DNA of 64,000 nt from the NCBI RefSeq assembly GCF_001624705.1, contig NZ_JSEO01000003.1:310001-374000 (forward strand), given 5' to 3'. Source of the DNA: Marinomonas sp. SBI8L (lineage in GTDB: Bacteria > Pseudomonadota > Gammaproteobacteria > Pseudomonadales > Marinomonadaceae). Positions 54,046 to 63,605 of this stretch are shown here, in pieces. The position numbers and the translations under genes were made by a program. Within the stretch, counting starts at the first letter, position 1. Every line of letters starts with the position of its first letter. The notes below the pieces were generated by a model. That model was given only the letters and a program-made list of their open reading frames with translations, searched no databases and had not been told where the DNA came from.

Positions 54046-55062
54046 TTAAGCAAAGGGCGCTTTAGCCGGACGCGAAAATCTCGGTGTTCGCTTTCCTGAT
54101 GTGTAATCATTGATAAGATCACATGGCGTATAGTGACGCTCTAATTCATAAATTTCTTCTGCAGTGAGCTGCATTTCAAGTGCTGCTAAAGCGCTGTCAA
54201 ATTGTGCGGTAGTGTCTGCTCCCACCAACATAGAGGCCACTTCAGGTTTATTCAAAACCCAAGCTTGTGCTATTTGTGCTGGCAAGCAACCACGGGCATC
54301 AGCCACTTTCGCAACCGAATGAGCAATGTTTCGAGACGCTTCGTCGTTATACATTTCAGCGGTAAAGAAGTCTGTCTTGTTACGGGTAGACTGTAAGTCG
54401 CTGGTAAGAATACCGCGCGCCAGAGGGCTAAAGACGGAAACACCGATACCTTGGTCTTGGCAAAAAGGTAGCATCTCACGCTCTTCTTCACGATAAGCGC
54501 AGTTTAGCTGTAACTGCATATTAATAGGACGTGCCCAGCCGTTTTGATCACACACTTGTAGTATCTTAGCTAGCTGCCAAGTGTACATGGTAGACACAGC
54601 AATATAGCGAGTTTTACCTGCAAGAACGAGATCATTCAATGCGCCCATAGTTTCTTCGACTGGAGTATCGGTATCGAAATAATGCAGCATATATATGTCT
54701 ACATAATCCATTCCCATACGAGTGAGGGAGGCATCGATCGCTTTAAAAATATTTTTGCGAGAATGACCTTGTGCATTGATGTCATCGCTCATGGCATAAC
54801 CTACCTTGGTGGTGATCACTAAGTCATCACGACGGCCAATACGGTTAAGCACATTACACACCACTTCTTCGCCGGCACCAATGGAATAAAAATCTGCAAG
54901 ATCGATAAAGTTAACCCCATTATCGAGTGCGTGATGGATAATTGGCTCACTTTCTTTTTCATCAAAAATCCAAGGTTTCCAATCCTTTGAGCCCATGTTC
55001 ATGGTGCCAAGGCAGAGGCGAGAAACTTTTAGGCCGGATTGACCAAGACGAACGTATTGCAT
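54046..55062 (-). CDS. Aldo/keto reductase
   Basis: A 338-residue NADPH-dependent TIM-barrel reductase. The catalytic tetrad is visible: D54 (FIDLADFY), Y59, K86 (VITTKVGY) and the His in DIYMLHYFDTDTP. It belongs to the YajO/YghZ-like branch with unknown natural substrate. It is 64 bases downstream of the BCCT gene, probably in one transcript with it. It may reduce a carbonyl formed from the transported compound. Confidence 0.9.
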   Translation of the reverse strand: MQYVRLGQSGLKVSRLCLGTMNMGSKDWKPWIFDEKESEPIIHHALDNGVNFIDLADFYSIGAGEEVVCNVLNRIGRRDDLVITTKVGYAMSDDINAQGHSRKNIFKAIDASLTRMGMDYVDIYMLHYFDTDTPVEETMGALNDLVLAGKTRYIAVSTMYTWQLAKILQVCDQNGWARPINMQLQLNCAYREEEREMLPFCQDQGIGVSVFSPLARGILTSDLQSTRNKTDFFTAEMYNDEASRNIAHSVAKVADARGCLPAQIAQAWVLNKPEVASMLVGADTTAQFDSALAALEMQLTAEEIYELERHYTPCDLINDYTSGKRTPRFSRPAKAPFA

Positions 55063-55126
55063 AGTTAACTCCTAACAAGGTGTCCAAGTTTGTGCTCAGA
55101 CACCTGATCTTAATAAGTGGTTTGCT

Positions 55127-56722
55127 TTAGTTAGCAGGGGTTGTGACACCTGACGTCTGAGCCTTGGTTGGAGACTCAAGAGCAGCAAGTGTCGAAGGTT
55201 TGATCTCAACTATTTGGCCATTGATTTCGACTTTCTGAGCTAGGCGAATAAAGGCAAAACCTGAGCCGAGGACGATTAACATGCCGGGCAAACCGGATAG
55301 GTTGAACAGCATTTTGACCCCATCAACACCAATGAAAGAGGCACTAATCCAAGCCACAAAAGCGATAGCACTGCCCCATAAGGCTTTTACCCAAAGAGGG
55401 GATTTCTGGTTTTCAGAGTTATTACCCTTGGTGCAAAGACCACCAATAACATCCGTATTTGAGTCAGCGGCTGTGATAAAGGTAATAAAGCAGGCAAAAA
55501 CAAACAGACCACTAAGTAAGGTGCTGCCAGGGAGTTGATCGAATAGCACATAGATAACCGCCGCAAAACCATCTGCTTGATAAGCGTCATACATGATGCC
55601 ACCCATGGTGGTATCGAAGAAAAGCGCTGAACCACTGAAGGTACTGAACCAAAGAAAACCAAAGGCAGAAGGTAATAACATATTAACGATGATGAATTGG
55701 CGAACTGTGTAACCACGGGCAATCTTGCCAAGGAAAAGACAGCTGACAGGTGCCCAAGCGAACCAGCTAGCAAAGAAAGCCACTGTCCACCAGCCTGGCC
55801 ATTGGTCGTTACCTGATGCGCCAGTGACTAGGTTACGAGCGAAAAATTCAGACAGATAAACACCCAGAGATTCAACGCCAAGAGAGAGTATGAAAGCGGT
55901 TGGTCCAACAACGAAAATGAAGGCTGCACCGATAAAATATAACCAAGTATTAATACGAGCTAGAGTTTGAATGCCTCGATATAAGCCTGATGCTGCTGAG
56001 ATAATGGCGGAGCCAATGATAGCGATAGCGATGAGGCCGTAAATGAAAGGGCTCTTTTCAATGCCTAATACTGAGTTCATACCATCGGCAATTACAAGTA
56101 GGCCAGACGTCAAAGTGGCTGACATACCTAATACAACCGATAGCAGCGCTAGGCCGTCGATGATTTGACCGCCAACACCGTCAACCCAACGGCCTAATAA
56201 AGGGCGCAACATGGAGCCGATGGAAAAGTTCAGTTTTAGGTTATGAAAAGCAAGGGCAAAGGCTAAGCCTGCCACTGTGTAAATGCTGTAGGGAGTGATA
56301 GTCCAGTGTACGAATATGGTAGACATGGAAAAGCGCATTGCTTCTGGGCTTTCTGGGGTAATGCCAAGATAAGCAGGTGGTGTGTGGTAATGCAAAATAG
56401 GCTCAGCCACAGACCAGAATAATATGCCCATAGCGATAACGGTTGTTAGTGAAATGGCAAACCACTGAAACGGTGAAAGCATAGGTTTAGCGCCTTCACC
56501 GCCAATTTTTACTTTGCTAACCGGTGCGAAAAAAGCATAAGCAACAACACCCACTAGAAAGAGTGCACTGAGGTTAAATAACCAAGACAGATTATCTATG
56601 ATGGCCGTATTGATTGCTGAGGTGGCAGCAATGAAATTTTGTTTATCCAAGATGGTATATATTACTGTTAGCAGCAAGCCAATACAGGCTGGCCAAAACG
56701 TAATAGGGCGAATGTTTTTCAT
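55127..56722 (-). CDS. BCCT family transporter, divergent type
   Basis: A 531-residue carrier from the ATG at 56722, behind GGAAG; a start four codons earlier is possible. The BCCT signature appears in diverged form (AMGILFWSVAEPI; later SWFAWAPVSCLFLGKIARGY), so the substrate-box aromatic pattern differs from the canonical BetP/CaiT type and from the neighbour at 29301. It imports a betaine- or amino-acid-like zwitterion. A terminator separates it from the upstream aldehyde dehydrogenase. Confidence 0.9.
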   Translation of the reverse strand: MKNIRPITFWPACIGLLLTVIYTILDKQNFIAATSAINTAIIDNLSWLFNLSALFLVGVVAYAFFAPVSKVKIGGEGAKPMLSPFQWFAISLTTVIAMGILFWSVAEPILHYHTPPAYLGITPESPEAMRFSMSTIFVHWTITPYSIYTVAGLAFALAFHNLKLNFSIGSMLRPLLGRWVDGVGGQIIDGLALLSVVLGMSATLTSGLLVIADGMNSVLGIEKSPFIYGLIAIAIIGSAIISAASGLYRGIQTLARINTWLYFIGAAFIFVVGPTAFILSLGVESLGVYLSEFFARNLVTGASGNDQWPGWWTVAFFASWFAWAPVSCLFLGKIARGYTVRQFIIVNMLLPSAFGFLWFSTFSGSALFFDTTMGGIMYDAYQADGFAAVIYVLFDQLPGSTLLSGLFVFACFITFITAADSNTDVIGGLCTKGNNSENQKSPLWVKALWGSAIAFVAWISASFIGVDGVKMLFNLSGLPGMLIVLGSGFAFIRLAQKVEINGQIVEIKPSTLAALESPTKAQTSGVTTPAN

Positions 56723-56935
56723 ATGATCTTCCAATTATTATTTTATTTATTGAGCAGGTTAAAATGGCTTTATCGTAAGAGCCACCAAGAGTGAACTAGC
56801 CTTAATTAATTTAAAAATCACTTAAATTCAAACTAGCATGACTTTAAGTAATGCTTTGCTAATATATTGATTTATAAATGATTAATTATAATTTCTGAAC
56901 CGATTTTTTTAAGCTTATGAGTGTCTTTCTGAAAT

Positions 56936-56959
56936 AAAAAAAGCGCTCCTAGGAGCGCT
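56936..56959 (-). terminator. Intrinsic terminator of the lyase/dehydrogenase unit
   Basis: Palindrome AGCGCTCCTAGGAGCGCT (56942-56959) preceded on the plus strand by an A-run, which becomes a T-run on the minus strand. It lies about 60 bases after the ALDH stop. Confidence 0.88.
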
Positions 56960-57017
56960 AACATGGGTGTAAGTGTGTTGCAGCTTTAAGAGCTGTTATG
57001 AGAGAGCTAATAACCGC

Positions 57018-58520
57018 TTAAGCATCCCCGTAATAGACCCAAACCCCTTTGGTTTTGGTGTAGGAAGAGAGAGAATGTATTGCCATTTCTTTGCCCCAGC
57101 CACTTTGCTTGAAGCCACCAAAAGGGGCTGCTAAACCATAACAACCGTAGCGGTTGATAAAGAGCATGCCTGCGTCTAATTGTTCGGCAACTTTGTGAGC
57201 ACGGGAAACATTGGCCGTGTATAAACCGGCCGCTAGACCGTATTCAGTGCTATTGGCAATGGCGACAGCTTCTTCTGTGGTATTGAAACGAATACAGCTA
57301 AGTACTGGACCAAAGATTTCTTCTTGGGCAATACGGGCATCTGGGGCAACATCGGCAAATATAGTTGGTCTGATAAAGTAGCCTTTGGCATTGTCACCTT
57401 GGGTATCCGCATAGCCACCCGCCACTAGTTTGGCTTCAGTTTTACCTATTTCAATGTATTCCATGATCTTGTCAAACTGGACCTGATTACATTGTGGACC
57501 TTGGTCAACACCTTCTGCTAGCGGGTTGCCGCAAACTACCGCATTGGCTTTTTCCACTAGCTTGTCTAGTACATAGTCGTAAATGCTATCGTGAATCAGG
57601 AAGCGAGTAGGCTCGGAGCACTTTTCACCCTTATGAGAAAACATCACATTAAAGGCTCTATCAATCGCGCCATCTAGGTCTGGCGTATCATCAAAGAAGA
57701 TACATGGAGACTTACCGCCAAGCTCTAAAGTAGCGGCTTTTAGGTTAGACTGTCCTGAGTTCTGCACAATTTTACGGCCCACACCTGTACTACCGGTAAA
57801 AGACACCTTATCCACATTTTGGCTCAAGGTAAGTTGATTGGCGCTGCTGCCATTGGTTAGCAACATATTGATCACACCGGCTGGAATATCTAGCGCTTCG
57901 TCGATTAATTCCATTAGGAAAATCGTGGTTAAAGGCGTGTATTCAGAAGGTTTAATAATCACTGTATTGCCCATGGCTAAGGCAGGTGCGATTTTTAAAC
58001 TGGCTTGATATAGAGGGAAATTCCAAGGGGCAATCAGGGCGCAAACACCAATAGGTTCTTTTAATGTGTAGTTTAAAAAACCTTCATCAACAGGTGAGGT
58101 TTCCCCGTAGAACTTGTCTGTCCAACCCGCATAATAATCGAAAATATCGGCACAGGTTGGGATATCATCCGCCATGGATTCAGAGAACAGCTTCCCGTTA
58201 GGCAAGGTTTCTAATAGGGCCAGCTTTTCGACATTTTCACGGATTAAACGCGCAATTTGGCGCAATAAATTAGCACGTTCAGTTCGGCTTACCTTATTCC
58301 AAGTCCCCATGTTGTGATGGTGTTTGGCGATTTCTGCTGTCTTTTCAACTTGCGTTTCACTCGCCATGCTAATCGCACAAAGTGTGTCGCCATTGGCTGG
58401 GTTCTTAACCTGCCAATCCGTGTTTTCACCTTGGACCCACTGGCCATTGATATACTGCTGTTTTGGCTTAGTTAGCCAGTCGTTTGCCCAAGCTAGCGGG
58501 ATCTCTTGTGCTGTTGTCAT
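57018..58520 (-). CDS. Aldehyde dehydrogenase, betaine-aldehyde-dehydrogenase-like
   Basis: A 500-residue NAD(P)-dependent aldehyde dehydrogenase. I place the start at the ATG of 58520, seven bases after AGGA; the frame runs upstream to 58619. NAD-binding APWNFPLYQA and SFTGSTGVGRKI, the general-base glutamate in LELGGKSPCIF, and the nucleophile in KGEKCSEPTRF are all present. It may oxidise a betaine-type or amino aldehyde. It is downstream of the lyase gene by 166 bases on the same strand. Confidence 0.92.
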   Translation of the reverse strand: MTTAQEIPLAWANDWLTKPKQQYINGQWVQGENTDWQVKNPANGDTLCAISMASETQVEKTAEIAKHHHNMGTWNKVSRTERANLLRQIARLIRENVEKLALLETLPNGKLFSESMADDIPTCADIFDYYAGWTDKFYGETSPVDEGFLNYTLKEPIGVCALIAPWNFPLYQASLKIAPALAMGNTVIIKPSEYTPLTTIFLMELIDEALDIPAGVINMLLTNGSSANQLTLSQNVDKVSFTGSTGVGRKIVQNSGQSNLKAATLELGGKSPCIFFDDTPDLDGAIDRAFNVMFSHKGEKCSEPTRFLIHDSIYDYVLDKLVEKANAVVCGNPLAEGVDQGPQCNQVQFDKIMEYIEIGKTEAKLVAGGYADTQGDNAKGYFIRPTIFADVAPDARIAQEEIFGPVLSCIRFNTTEEAVAIANSTEYGLAAGLYTANVSRAHKVAEQLDAGMLFINRYGCYGLAAPFGGFKQSGWGKEMAIHSLSSYTKTKGVWVYYGDA

Positions 58521-58686
58521 TTTCATATCCTGTTGGTTAATTTTTATTTTGATCTTGCTGTCAAAAATAGTGTGTTGGTGACTTGTTTTAAGTTTAGAAA
58601 GCCCTGCCTCAAGCCACAATTGAGATTATTGAATACTGCTATGGCTAAAAACTCATTCCTTGGTTCTCATTCCGTTTTCTCGCTTG

Positions 58687-60093
58687 TTAGCTTCCTTGTT
58701 TATCTTTTATAAGGTGCGCCCTGACTTTTGTAATATCACCTTGGCTCTCCTTGAATACTTTTGAGGCATAGGAATAGCCCTTTTCTTGTTTAAGGCGAAT
58801 TAAAGTCGGGATCATGGTTTGTATGTTCTGCTGATTTTGTTGGCTGTTGGGGGTCACACCACTCAGGCAATGCTGGGTGAACGCTTGGATGCCATTCTCT
58901 AGACAAGTCATGGCATCTAATAAGTTATGTATAACAAGAGACTGCCAGACGTTAAGGTCTAGCTCCCCATGATCTTGCGTCATTTGTATCGTGTAGCAAC
59001 GCCCACAGACTTGCATGCAACACTGCACTAAATACTCTGCAATGGTTGGATTCACCTTACCCGGCATGGCAGAGGAGCCAGGTTGAACGGCGGGTAAATT
59101 GAGCTCGGCGAAGCCTGTTTCAGGGCCTGATGACATGAGGCGAAAGTCTTTGGCGATTTTAATCAAGCCACGGGCAAATAACTCAAGACGATTGGCAATG
59201 GAGATAAGGTCATCATGGTTTTGAGAGCTATCAAACAGGTTGTCACTATGGCAAAATAGACTGGTGTACATCTGGGTATTCACCTGGTCTATGATGCTTT
59301 CAAAAAATGCCTGTGATACATCTCCTTTACGACCAATAATATTGCCACCAAGGTTAATCTTATAAAGTTCTATTACCCCTTGGTTAAGGCGTTTTTTGTT
59401 TCTCTCTATCAGGCTTTGATAACCACTAAACAGGTCGGCAAAGCTGATCTCTACAGCATCTTGCAAGCAGGTGCGGGCGATTTTTTGTTCATGCTGCCAT
59501 TTCGCTCCTTGGGCATTAAACTCGTTAATAAGCTTGTCTATGCTGCTTTCTAACGATTGCCATTGCTCAATCACAGCAAAGTGGCAAGCAGTGGTTTGAG
59601 CGTCGCTGGTGGAATTATTGAGATTGATATGATCGTTGGGATGAACTGGAGAGTAAGTGCCCAATGGGCGAAAAAATGCGTCACGATTTACTAGGTTTGC
59701 GACCACTTCATTGATGTTCATATTGGTCGAAATGCCGCCACCACCATGACAGGCATGCACTGGAAATTGCTCAAGCGGTAAGTCGTCTAATAGCCTGTTA
59801 ATCACTTGGATAATCGATTGGGCAATTTTAGGCTCTAATTCCCCTGTGTTGAGGTTAGTTTGAGCCGCAATTCTCTTCACCCTCAGCATGGCTTTTATTA
59901 GCACAGGGTAAGCGCTTAACGGCTTTTCACCATTGAGTGGATAGAGCGCAATGGCCCTTTGAGTTTGTACACCATATAGCGCATCAACAGGCACTTCTAG
60001 TACGCCAATCAAGTCTGTTTCTACGCGCGTTTCTAACGGACTGTCTAGTTGATTGTCTAATTTACAGTCTAACGAAAAGTCATTGGCTGACAT
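58687..60093 (-). CDS. Divergent aspartase/fumarase-superfamily lyase
   Basis: A 468-residue homotetramer-type lyase. The signature GSSAMPGKVNPTIAEYL is intact and NMNINEVVANL is present, so the fold and catalytic serine loop are conserved. But the RT(H/Q)LQDAV position reads RTCLQDAV, the NLGGTAIGTG loop is replaced by NLGGNIIGRKGD, and HPNDHINLNNSTSDAQ differs from the aspartase sequence. This is therefore unlikely to be plain aspartase or fumarase. Other family members include argininosuccinate lyase, ergothionase (which eliminates trimethylamine) and EDDS lyase. A BCCT gene and an aldehyde dehydrogenase nearby suggest a betaine-like substrate, which is an inference. Confidence 0.8.
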   Translation of the reverse strand: MSANDFSLDCKLDNQLDSPLETRVETDLIGVLEVPVDALYGVQTQRAIALYPLNGEKPLSAYPVLIKAMLRVKRIAAQTNLNTGELEPKIAQSIIQVINRLLDDLPLEQFPVHACHGGGGISTNMNINEVVANLVNRDAFFRPLGTYSPVHPNDHINLNNSTSDAQTTACHFAVIEQWQSLESSIDKLINEFNAQGAKWQHEQKIARTCLQDAVEISFADLFSGYQSLIERNKKRLNQGVIELYKINLGGNIIGRKGDVSQAFFESIIDQVNTQMYTSLFCHSDNLFDSSQNHDDLISIANRLELFARGLIKIAKDFRLMSSGPETGFAELNLPAVQPGSSAMPGKVNPTIAEYLVQCCMQVCGRCYTIQMTQDHGELDLNVWQSLVIHNLLDAMTCLENGIQAFTQHCLSGVTPNSQQNQQNIQTMIPTLIRLKQEKGYSYASKVFKESQGDITKVRAHLIKDKQGS

Positions 60094-60245
60094 GACTTAG
60101 CCTCTTTTATATTTGTTATATAAACGCCTATAAAAGAGGAAAGCAGGGGAAGGGGCAATCGAGTTAATGACATAGAAGCATTACATAAACTCATGCTTAA
60201 ATAGGTTTAAAAAAACTTCCTATCAAAGCTGCTGCAAGGAAGCTA

Positions 60246-60412
60246 GGAACTAGTTACTTCTTTTCAGTCTTTTTAAACAAGCCGTCACTTTGACGTAATC
60301 TAGACACTTTTCGAGAAGAAAGAATACAGATTAACACCCTTTCTAAAAGACCCGCAGAGCGCTGCTTAAAAGCCCTATCTTTATGTTGAAGCTTTATAAA
60401 TAATTGACTTAT
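60246..60412. repeat. Decayed MITE copy 4
   Basis: A degenerate, right-truncated copy of the MITE in the same orientation as copies 2 and 3. It begins GGAACTAGTTACTTCTTTTC and retains TTTGACGTAAT, TTTTCGAGAAG and AAAGCCCTATCTTTATGTTG blocks. The right inverted terminus is not recognisable. It lies in the 367-base gap between the AraC and lyase genes, and the rest of that gap shows nothing else. Confidence 0.7.
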
Positions 60413-60460
60413 ATTGAATTTTTTTAAACATGAAAACTAAGTATATGATCTTAGTTCTCA

Positions 60461-61414
60461 TTATAAAATCATATGGGGGGATTTTGATTTTGTAATGGAG
60501 GGTGATTCGCCATATTTTGTTTTATAGGCTCGGCTAAATGATGATTCTGATTGATAACCTGTTTCAAATGCAATATTAAGAACGTTTTCGTTCGTGTTTT
60601 TTAAGCGGTCTTTAGCTATCGCTAATCGCCAGTTGTTGATATATTTTTTAGGTGTTTGTCCTACTATATTTTTAAAGTGATTGATGAAACTTGTTCTAGA
60701 CATTTTTGCCATTTGAGATAGTTTTTCTAAATCGATTTTTGAAGCTGTATCATTATGAATATGATACATAACTGCCGATAGGTTTTTATCTGTGTAAGCA
60801 ACTATCCAGTTTTTATTTATATCTGAAAACTGTGAAACCCAAGTCCTAATACATTGTAATATTAATATATCAGCTAGTTTTGAAACAATTAACCCAGCAC
60901 AAAAATCAAAATTTCTTGTTTCTCTTTTTATAGAGTTAACCGTACTTTTAATTGTTGAATGAGACTTTTCACTACTCGGTATTAGAATATAGTCTGGCAT
61001 AGAGTTAATAATTGATTTAGTTATTTCATTCTCAAATAAAACGGTTCCGCATAAGGTGGTAGTAATATCTCCATCACCACCTGTTGTCAGACGTTCATAA
61101 AACTCAGTTACTTTCGATAAACTTTGCTCCGTTAATTCTTCTGCTGGTGAGAGGTTTTTATCAATTATGTCATGGCCACGTCCTCTCGGCAGTAAAATAA
61201 AGTCCCCTGGATTTAATACAATATTCTTTCCTGAAATGACAACAACGGCAGTCCCTTCCAATACAAGATGAAACATTGTGCTAGAAGGGATGGCAGGCAT
61301 TTTAACACCCCATGGCTGCTTCATTGTAGAGTGAGTATAAAAAACGCTACTCATTTTTAATTGGCTAAGTGGAGAACTGAGTTCTGCTTGGCTTTGATTG
61401 AATTTTTCTAACAT
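60461..61414 (-). CDS. AraC family regulator with cupin-type sensor
   Basis: A 317-residue regulator. The N-terminal cupin_6-like domain (about 25-95; PWGVKMPAIPSS and LNPGDFILLPRGRGHDI) may bind a ligand; the C-terminal double helix-turn-helix (205-305; LEKLSQMAKMSRTSFINHF and NIAFETGYQSESSFSRAY) binds DNA. The gene is AT-rich compared with its neighbours, as is the divergent chemoreceptor's sensor part. It may control the lyase/dehydrogenase unit downstream on the same strand, or the divergent chemoreceptor. Confidence 0.88.
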   Translation of the reverse strand: MLEKFNQSQAELSSPLSQLKMSSVFYTHSTMKQPWGVKMPAIPSSTMFHLVLEGTAVVVISGKNIVLNPGDFILLPRGRGHDIIDKNLSPAEELTEQSLSKVTEFYERLTTGGDGDITTTLCGTVLFENEITKSIINSMPDYILIPSSEKSHSTIKSTVNSIKRETRNFDFCAGLIVSKLADILILQCIRTWVSQFSDINKNWIVAYTDKNLSAVMYHIHNDTASKIDLEKLSQMAKMSRTSFINHFKNIVGQTPKKYINNWRLAIAKDRLKNTNENVLNIAFETGYQSESSFSRAYKTKYGESPSITKSKSPHMIL

Positions 61415-61613
61415 GTTTTTTAACTCTGTTAACTATTTGTACTTTTTGCAAACTAACCGCGACTTATTGACAACTAAATCATCACTCAATCTGAGTTAAT
61501 GTATAAATTATCACGAATTTTATGAATGGTAATTTAGTTTTTATAAAAAATTCAATTTTATTCTCCTGCTTTTGAATTTATAAGGCTGAAAAATAATTTT
61601 TAAGGTGTGTTTA

Positions 61614-63221
61614 GTGACTACTATAAAGTTTAAGTTTATTGTGTTTTCAGTGTTTTTATCAATTTTTGTGACTTCATTTGGTGTTTTTTCAGTTGTCTCT
61701 CAAAATGAAGTTAAAAATAAATGGGAGTTATATCTAAGCGATGTCGAGAAAAGACAAAGAATGTTAATGGAAATAAAAGAAAGTTTTGGATATGGCGGTT
61801 TGATTCATAATTTTAAGAATTTTGTAATACGTGGTGATTTTAAGCACTCAAAAAAAGTTACTGAAAAATATATTGAAATTACTGATAAAATTAAAATTTA
61901 TAAAAAAATTCACTTAATAAATGATGTTGAAATAGAATCTTTAAATAGTGTTCAAGAAGTAGCTGAGCAATATTTTAATATGTTAAGTAAAATAGAGCCT
62001 ATGGTTATAAAGGGTGATGCCCCTGATTTAATCGATTCTTTAGTTAAAATAGATGATAGTAAGGCTTTGAAAGCTTTTGAAAAACTGAATGAAAACTTTA
62101 AATTTTTAAGAGAAGAGTCTAATAACGAGATTAATAGAACGTTTAATGCTATTAACTATGCAAATATTGGCAGTGGCATTGTATTAATTTTAATCGTGAG
62201 TTTGGGCTGCTATGTTTTATATTTTATCTCTGTACCAAGGCTTAAAGAACTAACGAATGTCATTATCAAGACAAGTGATAGCCGTGATATGAGTATGAGA
62301 GCGGAAATTAAAGGCAAAGATGAAATTGCAGAGGCAAGCCATGCCTTTAATAATCTCATGAGTGCCATGCAACAAGCCTTAGTAATAGTGGCTGGCTCTT
62401 CCCGTAAGTTAGTAGAAGTAACGGCCAATATGTCCAAGCAATCAGCAGAGGCCAAAGTCTTGATGTTAAATCAGCAATCGGAAGCTGACTTATTAGCAAA
62501 TGCAATGGGTGATATGGGACAAACTGCCCAACAAATGTCTACCAATATAAGCCTTGCTTCAAGGTATGCGCATGAGGCTGTTAGTGTTGCGAATGATGTT
62601 GAATCCTCTATGTATTCAACAGCGGATAGTATTAGTTCACTTGCGAGTAATATTACTATTGCTGAAGAGACCATAGAGCAATTAGAAATTGAGGCATACG
62701 AAATAGGTAGCATTTTAGAGGATATAAGTGGTATCGCAGATCAAACCAACCTCCTCGCCCTGAATGCTGCTATTGAAGCCGCTAGAGCGGGTGAGCAAGG
62801 TCGAGGTTTTGCCGTTGTTGCCGATGAAGTACGTTCTCTTGCTTTACGCACGCAAGAATCCACAGAAAAAATAAAGTCTAAAATTGAGAGACTTCAGAAA
62901 ACCACCAGTGAATCCGTTAATACGATGAAACAGGGTCAGATACTGTCAGAAAGTAGCGTAAAACTCGTCGAGAGTAGTAGTGATTCAATTCATCAAGTGA
63001 TCGAAAAAGTTAAAGAAATTTCAGGCGGAAATGAATTAGTGACGAATACTTTTGAAGAGCAAAGTAATGTGACCAATCAGCTAAACGTTAATATTAAATC
63101 CATACATCAAGCATCGATTAATACCTTAACAGGCACCAATATGATTGAAGAAACCTGCCTAGAGGTGTCTGACTTAACGGCTGATTTAGATAAAATGTTG
63201 AATAAATTTAAATTAAGTTAA
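61614..63221 (+). CDS. Methyl-accepting chemotaxis protein, helical sensor
   Basis: A 535-residue chemoreceptor. I choose the GTG at 61614, eight bases after AAGG, over the GTG at 61605 that overlaps that site. TM1 is about residues 5-27, a helical periplasmic sensor of about 155 residues follows, TM2 is about 187-207, then HAMP and the signalling domain with [17 protein letters not shown]. Its N-terminal half is clearly AT-richer than its signalling half. It is divergent from an AraC gene. Confidence 0.92.
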   Translation: MTTIKFKFIVFSVFLSIFVTSFGVFSVVSQNEVKNKWELYLSDVEKRQRMLMEIKESFGYGGLIHNFKNFVIRGDFKHSKKVTEKYIEITDKIKIYKKIHLINDVEIESLNSVQEVAEQYFNMLSKIEPMVIKGDAPDLIDSLVKIDDSKALKAFEKLNENFKFLREESNNEINRTFNAINYANIGSGIVLILIVSLGCYVLYFISVPRLKELTNVIIKTSDSRDMSMRAEIKGKDEIAEASHAFNNLMSAMQQALVIVAGSSRKLVEVTANMSKQSAEAKVLMLNQQSEADLLANAMGDMGQTAQQMSTNISLASRYAHEAVSVANDVESSMYSTADSISSLASNITIAEETIEQLEIEAYEIGSILEDISGIADQTNLLALNAAIEAARAGEQGRGFAVVADEVRSLALRTQESTEKIKSKIERLQKTTSESVNTMKQGQILSESSVKLVESSSDSIHQVIEKVKEISGGNELVTNTFEEQSNVTNQLNVNIKSIHQASINTLTGTNMIEETCLEVSDLTADLDKMLNKFKLS

Positions 63222-63313
63222 TCGTCTTAATGAAAGGAGATTAAAAATAGAGGCTAGTGCTTAGCCTCTATTTTTCGAGAATCTTTAGGTAGAAACCAGA
63301 TACGCAGTACTAG

Positions 63314-63598
63314 GGAACCTGCGAATAAGTCACCTCTTCTCAGTCTTTTCAGAAAACGTATCACACAAGGCGTTACTTTGACGTAATGTAGGTACCTTTC
63401 AAGAAGTGACAACACAGGGCGTGACTTTTTCTGAAATGCCGTTTTGGCATTATTCAAAGACCCGAAGGGCGTGGTCTAAAAGCCCTATCTTTATGTTGAG
63501 AACCTTATCAATAGAATCACTATTAAGTTGCGCTCCTCGCCATAAATCTAGCGGCTTTTATCCTCACGCTGAGGCGGGAGGACTTATTCGCAGGTTCC
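63314..63598. mobile_element. MITE copy 3 (IS5-like ends) with internal insertion
   Basis: A 285-bp non-coding element with inverted 18-bp termini GGAACCTGCGAATAAGTC and its complement, and CTAG direct repeats at 63310-63313 and 63599-63602. It matches copy 2 but holds an extra segment of about 20 bases containing ATGCCGTTTTGGCAT at about 63436. It lies between two convergent chemoreceptor genes. Confidence 0.87.
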
Positions 63599-63605
63599 CT
63601 AGGCA

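Noticed and set aside
58687-60093. Calling the lyase aspA
   Set aside because: Two active-site regions differ strongly from aspartase, so the symbol would claim more than the sequence supports.
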